Origin: Phyllobacterium pellucidum
GTDB lineage: Bacteria; Pseudomonadota; Alphaproteobacteria; Rhizobiales; Rhizobiaceae
Length of the DNA: 64,000 nt
Direction of reading: 5' to 3'
Assembly: GCF_013327855.1 (NCBI RefSeq)
Contig: NZ_JABUMX010000004.1
Span: 124,001-188,000 of the forward strand
Shown: piece by piece, positions 42,802 to 52,338 of the stretch
Position numbering within the stretch: the stretch's first letter is position 1
How the letters are laid out: each line of letters begins with the position of its first letter
Position numbers and translations under genes: made by a program
Notes under the pieces: generated by a model
The model's database searches: none
Told to the model about the DNA's origin: nothing
Seen by the model: only the letters and a program-made list of their open reading frames with translations

Positions 42802-43656
42802 TCAAGCTTCTTCAAGGTAGAGCTCGAACGTGATGCAAACGGGGTTTTCTCCGCGAAGGAGTTGCCCTTGCGTTATCCTTCCCAGTGTATCGACCATGAC
42901 GATCTCGAGCCTTGTGAGATTCTGCCGTGTCGAGACAAAGCCATCGATGACGAATACCTCGGTTGCAATGTCATCAACGGACGTTCCGTCCGCATAGCGC
43001 GCGCCAATCAGGCTGCCGACACCGCCGCGCAATCGGGCATTGGAAAAACCGCTCGCCCGGCAGATCTCTTCGAGCGTCTCGATGATGTCGACGTTAGGCC
43101 GGACGCGTGCCACTACGATGCGAGGCCCTTTAGCCCTTGGAACCTGTGCAGTCTTTATAGGATGAAACAGGGTGAACGCCGTCTCCGCATCGGGTTGTGA
43201 TACCATACGCACGTCGTTCGTGCCCCAGGCCGTGGCGCGGATTGGCTTTGCCACGATCGTCTCGTGCGGCAGGACATGACCACATCGCTTCCTGCCCTCG
43301 GCCTCAATCCATGTCGCATGGCAGTGAATGAAGGGATGACCGTCTCTTTCCCCAAATGTCACATTGCCGCGTTCGAGCTGCGCCTCGCCTTCGGGTGAAT
43401 TCGTTTCGCTATACCAGGCTGCATGGTGGCCATCTGTCGACAGCGCCGGCATCAGATAGTGGAGGGGCGCGAAACTTCCACCCTCAAGGACGATTGAAGC
43501 TGCCGTCAGGCCAGCCTCCGCGAGGGGGAGGGCAATCGCCTCATTAATACTGAGGCCCGTCTTCAGGGTAAATTGCAGGTATTCCCCGGAGCCGATTACA
43601 CTTTCGAAGGGGGCTTTGGCCGCCGGGCCCGGCTGACGCAAACGTCGCTCAAACAT
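42802..43656 (-). CDS. PPC (DUF296) domain protein with two related halves
   Basis: 284 residues from ATG 43656, soluble. Both halves look like the PPC/DUF296 fold: first half GEYLQFTLKTGLSINEAIALPLAEAGLTAASIVLEGG then IHCHATWIEAEGRKRCGHVLPHETIV; second half PRIVVARVRPNVDIIETLEEICRASGFSNARLRGGVGS then VFVIDGFVS. The family occurs in plant AT-hook proteins and as bacterial stand-alone proteins of unclear role. His residues in HCHATW and HVLPHET could bind metal, as in some bacterial members. Function unknown. Converges with the LacI gene and diverges from IclR. Confidence 0.75.
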   Translation of the reverse strand: MFERRLRQPGPAAKAPFESVIGSGEYLQFTLKTGLSINEAIALPLAEAGLTAASIVLEGGSFAPLHYLMPALSTDGHHAAWYSETNSPEGEAQLERGNVTFGERDGHPFIHCHATWIEAEGRKRCGHVLPHETIVAKPIRATAWGTNDVRMVSQPDAETAFTLFHPIKTAQVPRAKGPRIVVARVRPNVDIIETLEEICRASGFSNARLRGGVGSLIGARYADGTSVDDIATEVFVIDGFVSTRQNLTRLEIVMVDTLGRITQGQLLRGENPVCITFELYLEEA

Positions 43657-43832
43657 GGCGTGCAAGCGCGATCAGGCGCTCCCGAGGAGGAGACAATTTC
43701 AGGAGGGCGAACCGGACACAGATCATCGGTCCACATTATAGAGCGAACGCGCCCGCTCAAGTGAATATTTCCCTCGCGATTTGGGGCCATCTGGGATTCA
43801 ATTTTGCCTTTCGCAAATTCCACTGATAGGCT

Positions 43833-43849
43833 GATCCACAATATGGATC
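43833..43849. promoter_or_regulatory. dyad upstream of IclR gene
   Basis: GATCCA-N5-TGGATC, a perfect 6-bp-arm dyad ending 11 bases before the IclR start codon, in the region shared with the divergent PPC gene. The position fits autoregulation by IclR. Confidence 0.5.
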
Positions 43850-43859
43850 GCGGGTCACA

Positions 43860-44711
43860 ATGATGGAACAGACGGTAGTACCAGCTCACAACGGCTCGCA
43901 GAGCGTCGATCGGGCCCTCGGCCTGCTCAGCCTCGTCAGCTATTTTGGTGACGCAGGTGGCGCCCTCAGCGAAATCGTCGAGCAAAGCGGACTTAACAAG
44001 CCGACCGTACGGCGACTGCTCCTGGCCCTCATCCGCTCCGGATTGCTGGAACAGGATGCGCGATCGCGGCGCTACTTTCTCGGGCAGGAGGCCTATGTAC
44101 TCGGCACCCTGGCCACACGCCGATACGGCCTCCTGCAGATCGCCCGCGATAGTCTCGGCGTCCTTTCGGGCAAGACGCAGGATACGAGCTTCCTGTCGAT
44201 TCAGCGCGATCATCACGTGGTCTGCCTTCATCGCGAAGAGGGAACCTATCCAATCAGAACCCATGCGCTCCAGGCCGGCTATCGCCACCCGCTTGGTGTC
44301 GGCGCGGGTTCACTCGCCATTCTTGCCGCACTTGACGACGACGAGATCGAGGCTGCCCTTTCCGCCAACGAGCCAGAGCTCCTCAAGGAGTTCCCCGAAC
44401 TTGCTCCACCGCAAATCCGCGCGGATATCACAACTGCGCGGGAACGCGGCTTTTCCTTGAACCCGGGCCGCATACTGCCAAACTCCTGGGGCGTCGGCCT
44501 CGCCATACGTTATCCGGACGGGCGGCCGGCGGGAGCGCTCAGCATCGCCGCCATCGACAGCCGGATGCAGCCCGACAGGCAGGTCGAACTTGCCTCGCTG
44601 ATGCGCAGTGAGGCACGAAAGATCGAAGCGCGGCTTGCCCATCTGCAGCCGGCTAATGACAGGCCACGGGGCTTGGCACCCAAAGGACGGTCGATACAGC
44701 CGAGGACCTAG
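43860..44711 (+). CDS. IclR-family transcriptional regulator
   Basis: 283 residues. N-terminal winged HTH: SQSVDRALGLLSLVSYFGDAGG, then LSEIVEQSGLNKPTVRRLLLALIRSGLLEQD. The C-terminal effector domain includes GYRHPLGVGAGSLAILAAL and RERGFSLNPGRILPNSWGVGLAIR. Two ATG codons in tandem (43860/43863). The acyl-CoA synthetase gene begins 18 bases after the stop, so the regulator and enzyme form an operon; the PPC gene diverges. Confidence 0.92.
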   Translation: MMEQTVVPAHNGSQSVDRALGLLSLVSYFGDAGGALSEIVEQSGLNKPTVRRLLLALIRSGLLEQDARSRRYFLGQEAYVLGTLATRRYGLLQIARDSLGVLSGKTQDTSFLSIQRDHHVVCLHREEGTYPIRTHALQAGYRHPLGVGAGSLAILAALDDDEIEAALSANEPELLKEFPELAPPQIRADITTARERGFSLNPGRILPNSWGVGLAIRYPDGRPAGALSIAAIDSRMQPDRQVELASLMRSEARKIEARLAHLQPANDRPRGLAPKGRSIQPRT

Positions 44712-44729
44712 ATTATCGGGGGAAGAATC

Positions 44730-46322
44730 ATGGAACGCATGTCGAATCGGGTGATGAATCTTTCGGGGTTTCTTGCTCAAACGGTGGCGCGATTCCCCGA
44801 TGAGGTGGCACTCGCGTGGCGCGACCAAAACTGGACGTGGAGCGGGATACACCGCCGGGTCAATGCCATGGCGGCGGCGCTGCAGAGGGAGTACGGGGTA
44901 GGGAAGGGCGATCGCATCCTCGTCCAGTCGCAGAACTGCAACCAGATGCTCGAATCGATGTTCGCCTGCTTTCAGCTCGGTGCTGTCTGGGTTCCAACCA
45001 ACTTCCGCCAGACGCCCGATGAAGTGGCCTATCTCGCCGCGGCGAGCGGCGCGAAGGGCATGATCTGCGGTAATGGGTTTCCGGAGCATGCTTCCGCCTG
45101 CCGGGCTGCCAGCTCCGACCTTGCCTTCGCCATCGCCATCGGCGACGCCCCGTTCGGCGAGGATTATGACGCGATCATCGAACGCTTCGAGGGCGCGACG
45201 GTAGAGACGGCACCGGTCGATCATAACGACCCGTGCTGGTTCTTTTTTACCTCAGGAACAACCGGGCGGCCGAAGGCAGCCGTGCTTACGCATGGTCAGA
45301 TGGCTTTCGTTATCACCAACCACCTTTGCGACTTGATGCCGGCGACGACGCGCCTCGACGCGTCGCTCGTTGTCGCCCCGTTATCGCACGGTGCGGGTAT
45401 CCACCTTTTGACTCAGGTCGCCCGCGGTTCGAAGACGGTGCTCCTGCCCGGTGAAAAGCTCGATGTTGCCGAGGCCTGGCGCCTCGTCGAAACCTGGCAG
45501 GTCAGCAACATGTTCACGGTGCCGACAATCCTCAAACTTCTTGCCGAGCACCCCTCGGTCAACGAGCGCAACCATTCTTCATTGCGCTACGTGATCTATG
45601 CCGGCGCACCGATGTATCGCACCGATCAGGTGCACGCGTTGAAAGCCTTGGGACCGGTCATCGTTCAGTATTTCGGGCTTGGGGAAGTTACGGGCAATAT
45701 AACCGTTCTGCCTGCAAGCGAACATCATTTAGAAGACACTGACGATACGCGTCCTGGCACTTGTGGCTATGCGCGCACGGGAATGCAGATCTCGATTCAG
45801 GATGATGCCGGCACCGAACTGGAGCCGGGGATGACCGGCGAGATCTGCGTGATCGGCCCGGCTGTCTTTGCCGGTTATTACGAAAATCCGGAAGCCAATG
45901 CGAAGGCCTTCCGCAACGGCTGGTTCCGCACCGGAGATCTCGGCCATATGGACACGGCAGGGTATCTCTTCATCACCGGGCGGGCGTCCGATATGTATAT
46001 TTCGGGCGGTTCAAACATCTATCCGCGCGAGATCGAGGAAAAGATCCTCAGCCATCCCGACATCAGCGAGGTTGCGGTGCTCGGTATCCCAGATCCGATG
46101 TGGGGCGAGGTTGGTCTTGCCGTCTGCGTACCGCGTGACGGGGCCAGTCCCGACACTGACGCAATGATCGCCTGGATTGACGGCAAGATGGCGCGCTACA
46201 AGCTTCCAAAACGCTTTGTCTTCTGGCCGGAAATGCCGAAGTCGGCCTATGGCAAGATAGCCAAGAAACTGATCCGCGAAGAATTGATCAGGCGCGGCGA
46301 CCTGGAAGGCCCGACCGCCTAG
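44730..46322 (+). CDS. AMP-forming acyl-CoA synthetase (ANL superfamily)
   Basis: Activates a carboxylic acid with ATP and CoA. 530 residues. P-loop FFFTSGTTGRPKAAVLTH, adenylate-binding YFGLGEVTG, hinge FRTGDLGHMDTAGYLFITGRASDMYISGG, C-terminal catalytic Lys in KSAYGKIAKK; all complete. Resembles medium/long-chain or aromatic acid CoA ligases; substrate unknown. GGGGGAAG precedes ATG 44730. Co-transcribed behind IclR, which commonly regulates aromatic- or fatty-acid-degradation genes. Converges with a methyltransferase gene. Confidence 0.92.
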   Translation: MERMSNRVMNLSGFLAQTVARFPDEVALAWRDQNWTWSGIHRRVNAMAAALQREYGVGKGDRILVQSQNCNQMLESMFACFQLGAVWVPTNFRQTPDEVAYLAAASGAKGMICGNGFPEHASACRAASSDLAFAIAIGDAPFGEDYDAIIERFEGATVETAPVDHNDPCWFFFTSGTTGRPKAAVLTHGQMAFVITNHLCDLMPATTRLDASLVVAPLSHGAGIHLLTQVARGSKTVLLPGEKLDVAEAWRLVETWQVSNMFTVPTILKLLAEHPSVNERNHSSLRYVIYAGAPMYRTDQVHALKALGPVIVQYFGLGEVTGNITVLPASEHHLEDTDDTRPGTCGYARTGMQISIQDDAGTELEPGMTGEICVIGPAVFAGYYENPEANAKAFRNGWFRTGDLGHMDTAGYLFITGRASDMYISGGSNIYPREIEEKILSHPDISEVAVLGIPDPMWGEVGLAVCVPRDGASPDTDAMIAWIDGKMARYKLPKRFVFWPEMPKSAYGKIAKKLIREELIRRGDLEGPTA

Positions 46323-46325
46323 CAT

Positions 46326-47207
46326 TCATACGCCGTCAGTTTTCTTTCGGCCCGTCACGACGTGCATGATGATTTTGCTGACGATGGTTCCATCGTTGGC
46401 CTTGGCATGGACCTTCGTTTCGAAGTCTTTTCGCAGCTGCTCAAGCTCTTTAGCCGGTAGCAGGTTGAGTTGGTGCCAGGCGGGATGCGCGAGGGATTTC
46501 TCCCAGACGAACAGTGCTTCCTCAGTCAACATTCTATGCTCCTGCATCAATTCCGGGCTGATCTCGGCCACCTCAAATCCGGAACTCTCGAGCAACTCTT
46601 TGCATTTTTCGACTGTATTGGCGATGGTGGCATAGGGCAGGTCAATTCCATGCGCTTCTGCGACTTCGGCAATGATACTGTTAATGCCAAAGGGTTCGCC
46701 CGGTGCATCGAAAGTCACCATCCCGCCTGACTTCAGCCAGCGGTTCCATTGCCTGAGCGCCGCGTGTGGATCGGACAGAAGTACGAACGCCGAGGAACAC
46801 AGGATCCTGTCGAACGCGTTATTATCAAACGTCGCCTCCTCGACATCTCCCTGAATGAACTGAATGTTGCTGAGATTATCCATCCCGGCCTTGAAATGCG
46901 CCTGCGTGAGCATTTCCGCCGATAGATCGATGGCGACAACGCCACCTTCATCCCCAACCATTTTCGCGGCCTGCAGCGCCAACCGGCCTGTGCCCGTGCC
47001 GATGTCGAGCACGCAATGGCCCGGTTCGATATCGGCATGTCGAATGATCACAAAAGCGAGTTTCGGAAAAATCGCGTCCTGGTCGTAAGTCTCGCTCCGG
47101 CGATCAAAGTAGTCGGTCGTCAAACCTTTGAAATCATGATGATTCTCGGCTTCCTCACGCATGGGATGCCGTACGCCGATATCGAGTTCCAAACGAGGGG
47201 ACTGCAC
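46326..47207 (-). CDS. SAM-dependent methyltransferase (class I)
   Basis: 293 residues. SAM motif I VLDIGTGTGRLALQAAK; acidic end of strand 2 VVAIDLSAEML; motif II-like DRILCSSAFVLLSDP; SGGMVTFDAPGEPFG after strand 5. UbiE/Coq5-like core with a helical C-terminal extension of about 100 residues. Substrate not deducible. The start is uncertain: GTG 47207 (used here) or ATG 47162, neither with a good ribosome binding site. Confidence 0.82.
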   Translation of the reverse strand: MQSPRLELDIGVRHPMREEAENHHDFKGLTTDYFDRRSETYDQDAIFPKLAFVIIRHADIEPGHCVLDIGTGTGRLALQAAKMVGDEGGVVAIDLSAEMLTQAHFKAGMDNLSNIQFIQGDVEEATFDNNAFDRILCSSAFVLLSDPHAALRQWNRWLKSGGMVTFDAPGEPFGINSIIAEVAEAHGIDLPYATIANTVEKCKELLESSGFEVAEISPELMQEHRMLTEEALFVWEKSLAHPAWHQLNLLPAKELEQLRKDFETKVHAKANDGTIVSKIIMHVVTGRKKTDGV

Positions 47208-47412
47208 TGCCGAGGGTGGCGTGGCAATGAGGGGCTGGTTTCAACGATTTTAGTCGAACGCCTGGCGCATTTGACAAGGTTCCGCCCACCTTTCTCTCCT
47301 GAAATATAACTTAATTTTGTAAATAGACTCTACATTTAACTCGAATTCGTCTTGAAATGTTCCATTGCCGCCATGTGGACCGCTGCAAGGGTTTTCCCCA
47401 CCTAGACTGCGT

Positions 47413-47982
47413 TCAGCAAGCGCCACTATCGGGTGCAAGCTCTACCGTATACCCGGCAATGGCCTTGAGCTTTGGAAAACAATGCTGCGAGCCGGTCGCC
47501 AAGATCACCACCCCATCGTAGTTCTCAATCATCTGCCGCAGGTAATCCAGCTCGACATGTGCGTGGCGATCATGCGCGTCCTTCACTTCCGAGCGCTTGC
47601 CGAAGAGTGCGTCCGCCTCATCGAAGAGCAGCACACCGCCACTTCGCTCCGCCTCATCGAACAACTGCTTAAGGTTGCGCTCGGTTTCACCGATGTACTT
47701 GCTGACGACGGCCGAAAGATCGACGCGGAAGAGTTCGAGGCCTAGCCCTGCGGCAATGATGGCGGACGCACCGAGCCTGGCTGCACTGTCACCGCCGGTG
47801 AGAAGAACTGGACTTGCGCCCGACGACCCGCGCAATGCTTTCCGATCCAGACCGCGCTCTGCCCGAATCCGATCCAACGTCTCGTTCACGCGCTGGGCGG
47901 GTCTTTCACCCTGCAAGACAAAGGCCGTTTTACCGGCAGCCGTGTCGATCCGCTCTATGAAACCTCGCAGCGTCTTCGCCAT
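47413..47982 (-). CDS. small AAA-like protein with degenerate P-loop
   Basis: 189 residues; AAGGGAGC eight bases before ATG 47982. The core follows AAA+ unfoldase-type proteins: FRVDLSAVVSKYIGETERNLKQLF, Walker B VLLFDEADALFG, KRSEVKDAHDRHAH. However, the Walker A position reads TGGDSAARLG (residues 62-71) instead of GxxxxGKT, with no lysine; sensor 1 is LATGSQ instead of LATN; and the Arg-finger region (usually LRR-F) is missing, the protein ending after another 20 residues. It is unlikely to hydrolyse ATP in the ordinary way and may be a pseudo-ATPase or partner subunit. Not a simple frameshift: the frame is open throughout. Confidence 0.75.
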   Translation of the reverse strand: MAKTLRGFIERIDTAAGKTAFVLQGERPAQRVNETLDRIRAERGLDRKALRGSSGASPVLLTGGDSAARLGASAIIAAGLGLELFRVDLSAVVSKYIGETERNLKQLFDEAERSGGVLLFDEADALFGKRSEVKDAHDRHAHVELDYLRQMIENYDGVVILATGSQHCFPKLKAIAGYTVELAPDSGAC

Positions 47983-48261
47983 GGCAATTGTCGCTCCCTT
48001 CGGGGTTGGACGATGAAGCAGTAATTTAACCCCGCATCGCCAATACCTACTTATACCGTCTAAACAAGATCATGATCCGGTGCCGATATTTTCATGTCAT
48101 TTGCAGTAACGTTTTAGGTGAGATCCTATCTCATCTTAAAGTACTATATTTTTCAATCTATTTTGTTGAAACGCCGAGCTGTCCAACGGTTGTGCTTGCA
48201 TCGCATCGGACTTCAAGGGTAGGAACGTGGGCAATGAATAACGCCTTCCTAGGGGCACCGC

Positions 48262-49269
48262 TTGCTTACCGCCAACCGGCTTACAATTGCATCTTATGTC
48301 TTATCGTTCATAGCGCTTATCGCCGTGCTCGAACTGGGATTGCTTTCGGCGCTTCTTGCCGGCCTCCTTGTCTATAACGTCGTGCACCTCTCGGCACCGC
48401 TGCTCGGCAGGGCAGGGGTCGATGGCCGAATTGCCAAGACCGTCGCTCTGGCGCTGCTTGCCCTCGTCTTCATCCTTTTGATCGTGGCGGCCGTGCTTGG
48501 CGGCGTCGCATTTCTGAGCGACGGCTCGGAAGGCATCGCGTCACTTTTCAAGAAGATGGCGGAAATCATCGATACGGCGCAGGTACATCTGCCGAGCTGG
48601 GCGCGGGATTATTTCCCGTCTAACCTTGAAGAGCTGGAATCGGTTGCCGCCGTCTGGCTGCGTGAACATGCCGGACAGTTGCAGCTTGTCGGGAGGGAGT
48701 TCGGTGTCCTTCTCATAAGAATCATCATCGGCATGATCATAGGTGGCATGGTCGCACTGAGTTCGGTTGCGCCGTCACGGCAGCTCGGCCCGCTGGCGAT
48801 CGCGCTTACCGATCGTATCGATCACTTCAGCGACGCGTTCCGCAACATCGTCTTCTCGCAGCTGCGTATCTCGGCATTGAACACGTTCTTTACCGGGATC
48901 TTCCTCGTCCTCATTCTACCTTCCTTCGGCGTAGAGCTTCCACTCGTCAAAACCATGATCGCGGTCACCTTCATCGCCGGCCTGTTGCCCGTCATCGGTA
49001 ATTTGATCTCGAACACCGTGATCGTCATTGTAGCCCTCAGCGTATCGCTGTTTGCAGCACTCGGATCCTTGGCTTTTCTCATTGTCATCCACAAACTCGA
49101 GTACTTCCTCAATGCGAAGATCATCGGTTCACGCATCAAGGCGCGTGCGTGGGAGCTGCTTTTGGCGATGATTGTCCTGGAGGCCTGGTATGGGATTGCC
49201 GGCCTGATCGCTGCGCCGATCTACTACGCCTATTTGAAGGATGAGCTGAAGTTCCGCCAGCTGATCTGA
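48262..49269 (+). CDS. AI-2E-type (UPF0118/PerM) membrane permease
   Basis: 335 residues, about seven to eight helices: a hydrophobic block at 10-40 and 60-90, an amphipathic domain (about 95-150), then the signature region SALNTFFTGIFLVLILPSFGVELPL, GLLPVIGNLISNTVIVIVALS and LEYFLNAKIIGSRIKARAWELLLAM. The family exports varied small molecules or works in cell-envelope stress; autoinducer-2 transport should not be assumed. TTG start with AGGGG six bases ahead; there is no in-frame ATG near. Confidence 0.87.
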   Translation: MLTANRLTIASYVLSFIALIAVLELGLLSALLAGLLVYNVVHLSAPLLGRAGVDGRIAKTVALALLALVFILLIVAAVLGGVAFLSDGSEGIASLFKKMAEIIDTAQVHLPSWARDYFPSNLEELESVAAVWLREHAGQLQLVGREFGVLLIRIIIGMIIGGMVALSSVAPSRQLGPLAIALTDRIDHFSDAFRNIVFSQLRISALNTFFTGIFLVLILPSFGVELPLVKTMIAVTFIAGLLPVIGNLISNTVIVIVALSVSLFAALGSLAFLIVIHKLEYFLNAKIIGSRIKARAWELLLAMIVLEAWYGIAGLIAAPIYYAYLKDELKFRQLI

Positions 49270-49600
49270 CGGCGATTGTACCTTGAGATATACCGGCATT
49301 CGCCGAATTTGGTATTGCGGATGCGATTCAAATCTGAGATCGTAATGACAGCCCTGAAGAGCAAACAAAAAAGAATGGGGTAAAGGAGGAAACATAGTTC
49401 GCAATTCTGTTTTGGAGTTCAACTATGCTTTCACATTCCAGTCATGCTGACATCGTTTACATCCCGGATTCCGCGACATGCCGGACAGCAGTCCAGCAAT
49501 GTCCAGTGGATACCGGCCCGCAGATCCTGTCGCATAACGCGCCGCACTCCCATCGATGCTTCGTTCGGGGCATCGGGCAAAGTGGTAGGGGGAGGGTGTA
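49270..49600. other. intergenic stretch
   Basis: About 330 bases between the permease and DUF982 genes. No convincing gene or structured RNA seen. An AAGGAGG sequence at about 49385 has no useful open frame after it. Confidence 0.5.
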
Positions 49601-49858
49601 ATGGACGACAAGTCGTTTTCATCGCCAGTCAGAATAAGTCTTGGCGCCATGGGGCTCCGTTTGGTTGCGACGGCGTGGGAGGCTCTTGAGTGTCTCCGAA
49701 ATCAGTGGCCGCAGCAGGATGGGCTTGAATACAAGCGTGCCGTTCGCATCAATCGCGATGCCCTCGAAGGGTGGATGACGCCAGCAAAAGCTAGGCAGGC
49801 CTTTGTCCAGGCAGCGCAACGCGCCGGGGTCTTCATCGACGACCGGACGAACAAATAG
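49601..49858 (+). CDS. DUF982 protein
   Basis: 85 residues. Matches the small rhizobial DUF982 family: RISLGAMGLRLVATAWEALECLRNQWPQ, then AVRINRDALEGWMTPAKARQAFVQAAQRAGVFI. The family is typically multi-copy and plasmid-rich in Rhizobiales, with no established function known to me. GGGGAGGG lies five bases before the ATG. Stands alone. Confidence 0.85.
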   Translation: MDDKSFSSPVRISLGAMGLRLVATAWEALECLRNQWPQQDGLEYKRAVRINRDALEGWMTPAKARQAFVQAAQRAGVFIDDRTNK

Positions 49859-50050
49859 TTCTTTGCGTTGCGTACCTGACTTGAGCGGCAGGCGATCGAG
49901 GCGCAACTGCACGGGCGGCTCTCCCGCTTGCCAACGTGGCTGTGGCTTCCAAATGGCCACGCGCAATCGTGCGCAATTTTGCCAAGGATGGAAACCGTAG
50001 TACTGGTGTCATCAGGTCGGGTTATGACCTGATGATTCAACAGACTGGGT

Positions 50051-51721
50051 ATGCCGATGAGCCACTTCTTCAATCGCAGGGAAAACATCGTCACCGAGGC
50101 GCTCGACGGCCTCCTGCTGACCAGCCGCCCGGGTTTATTGGCCCGCCTCGACTCCTATCCGGACATCAAGGTTATCGTGCGGTCCGATTGGGACAGGTCG
50201 AAAGTCGCCGTCATTTCGGGCGGCGGCGCAGGCCACGAGCCTGCCCATGCCGGCTTCGTGGGGCGGGGCATGCTTACGGCCGCAGTCTCGGGGGAAATCT
50301 TCGCATCGCCAAGCGTTGATGCGGTACTGACGGCCATACGTGCCGTTACTGGCCCTGCAGGTTGCCTCCTTGTCGTCAAGAATTACACGGGCGACCGGCT
50401 GAACTTCGGTCTTGCCGCTGAGCGGGCACGCGCCGAAGGGTTCAACGTCGAGATGGTTATCGTTGCCGATGACATAGCGCTTCCAGACCTCGCACAGCCA
50501 CGCGGTATCGCCGGCACGCTGTTCGTGCACAAGATCGCAGGCTTTCTCGCCGAGCGTGGTGACGCGTTGCAGGACATCGCTGCAGCCGCCACCGCCGCAG
50601 CAGTTGAGATTGTTTCGCTCGGCGTTGCCTATTCCACCTGTTCAATTCCGGGCCAGCCGCAGGAGTCGCGGCTCGGCAAGAATGAAGGCGAACTCGGGCT
50701 GGGCATTCACGGGGAACCGGGCGTCGAGCGCATCCCGGTCCAGGCTGCGGCGAGCATTGTCGGCATCATGACGGAACGCCTCAGTGCCGCCATTCCCGCT
50801 GGCGGCGAATATGCTTTGCTCATCAACAACCTTGGTGCCGTGCCGCCAGTCGAGATGAACGTGATCGCGCGCAATGTTCTCGCAACACCGCTTGGCGGCA
50901 GAGTGAAGCTCGTCATCGGCCCGGGGCCGATCATGACAGCGCTCAACATGAACGGCTTTTCGCTGTCGCTGATCAAGCTTGATCTGGCGCGCGAAGCCGC
51001 TCTTCTCGCGGAGGTTGCACCGCACGCATGGCTAACTCCTGTCGAACGCCATGAGCTAGCCATCGTGCCCGCGCCCGCAGTGCGAAGCGAAATCGAACAT
51101 ATGGCCGCCAGTCGCGACCCACAAGTCGAAGAAATGCTCGCGACCATCTGCGACAGGCTTATAGCGCTAGAACCGGACCTTAACCGGCTTGATGCTCGTG
51201 CTGGTGACGGTGACACCGGTTCCACGGTTGCAGCAGGCGCGCGCGGCATCCTGGCGCGGATCGATACACTGCCTCTCGCCGACAAGGCGGCGACATTTGC
51301 GGCCATCGGTTCGATTCTCGCAACCAGCATGGGCGGTTCGAGCGGCGTGCTTCTGTCCATATTCTGTACGGCGGCATCGAAGTCGATGGCGACAGGCGCA
51401 AACGTACCGGAAGCATTGCTTTCGGGTCTCGATCGCATGACATTCTACGGCGGCGCCAAACCCGGCGATCGCACGATGATCGACGCGCTCGATCCTGCAC
51501 TGAATGCACTTGCCGCCAGCGGAACAAAAGAAGCTGCCGTTGCTGCAAGGTCCGGAGCCGAGGCAACGGCATCGATGACCAAGGCAAAAGCGGGTCGCTC
51601 GTCTTATGTCGGTGCGCGCGATCTCGATGGCATAGTCGACCCCGGTGCGGAAGCAGTTGCAGCAGCATTCGAGGCCGCTGCAGCCGTTATCGCTGACGGC
51701 AAGTCGAAACACCGTCCATGA
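50051..51721 (+). CDS. dihydroxyacetone kinase (DhaK-DhaL fusion, ATP type)
   Basis: Phosphorylates dihydroxyacetone or a related ketose or aldose. 556 residues (554 if ATG 50057 is used). N-terminal DAK1 domain: ISGGGAGHEPAHAGFVG, substrate-binding His220 in LGLGIHGEPG. C-terminal DAK2 domain: LDARAGDGDTGSTVAAGA, Asp381/386/388 holding Mg-ATP, and SMGGSSG. The fusion means ATP is used directly, not the PTS. Could equally be a L-erythrulose or other C4-sugar kinase, as relatives in Rhizobiales are. Alone; a weak hairpin without U-run (CCGGGC/GCCCGG, 51722-51738) follows the stop. Confidence 0.92.
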   Translation: MPMSHFFNRRENIVTEALDGLLLTSRPGLLARLDSYPDIKVIVRSDWDRSKVAVISGGGAGHEPAHAGFVGRGMLTAAVSGEIFASPSVDAVLTAIRAVTGPAGCLLVVKNYTGDRLNFGLAAERARAEGFNVEMVIVADDIALPDLAQPRGIAGTLFVHKIAGFLAERGDALQDIAAAATAAAVEIVSLGVAYSTCSIPGQPQESRLGKNEGELGLGIHGEPGVERIPVQAAASIVGIMTERLSAAIPAGGEYALLINNLGAVPPVEMNVIARNVLATPLGGRVKLVIGPGPIMTALNMNGFSLSLIKLDLAREAALLAEVAPHAWLTPVERHELAIVPAPAVRSEIEHMAASRDPQVEEMLATICDRLIALEPDLNRLDARAGDGDTGSTVAAGARGILARIDTLPLADKAATFAAIGSILATSMGGSSGVLLSIFCTAASKSMATGANVPEALLSGLDRMTFYGGAKPGDRTMIDALDPALNALAASGTKEAAVAARSGAEATASMTKAKAGRSSYVGARDLDGIVDPGAEAVAAAFEAAAAVIADGKSKHRP

Positions 51722-51902
51722 CCGGGCGTACGGCCCGGATCAATTGCCAGCCCGCGTTCTTGCGTCTGGCATGCGAAGGTGTGAGTTCCATAACTACTCT
51801 TATGCCATAAACTGCAAATTATAACGAAACATCAATAACTTAGTACTACACCAAGCGTCCGAGCGGTCGAGGGTTCCCCTCTAGCTGTCGGCCTGCTCGG
51901 CG

Positions 51903-52106
51903 TCACACATGCCCGCTCTGGTTGCGTCGGACGATCATGAGCACGAGCAAAATGATGCCAAGCGCGATGAACGCGATGCCAATGGTAAGGAACTCCGTCG
52001 AACCGTAGCGGTAGCCTGACGCAGTGATCAGGAAACCCAAGATAATGGCGATCAATCCGCCCAGCTTCTTGAAGAGTGAAATCGGTCTGTCATCGTTTAA
52101 GGCCAT
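51903..52106 (-). CDS. small membrane protein, two helices
   Basis: 67 residues; GGAGG six bases before ATG 52106. Two hydrophobic segments (about residues 14-32 and 37-58) joined by a short loop SGYRYGST, with a charged N-terminus and RRNQ at the C-terminus. No family recognised; small proteins of this shape are common in rhizobia. The ribosome binding site and clean hydrophobic pattern support it being real. Confidence 0.6.
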   Translation of the reverse strand: MALNDDRPISLFKKLGGLIAIILGFLITASGYRYGSTEFLTIGIAFIALGIILLVLMIVRRNQSGHV

Positions 52107-52338
52107 GTCAAACCTCCGACGTTGCAGGCTTGAACGAAGTTCGCCTGGCCGTACACACGACGGCAGTCCATGCTAGCAGTGGTTGCGGCATTGCTCAATC
52201 GCCGCTTTTGCCGCTGTCTCGAAGAGCCGCCAGTCCGGTGAGCTGATTCAACTCTTGCGTGAAAATATCCTTTGCATCCATTCCGCTTCGGCTAATGTGT
52301 TGGCGGGCCAAAAGGCCAGGTACCCAAGAGGATGGAAC

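Noticed and set aside
48119..48133. TGAGA-N5-TCTCA dyad upstream of the AI-2E-type gene
   Set aside because: Five-base arms in an AT-rich region; too likely by chance to call an operator.
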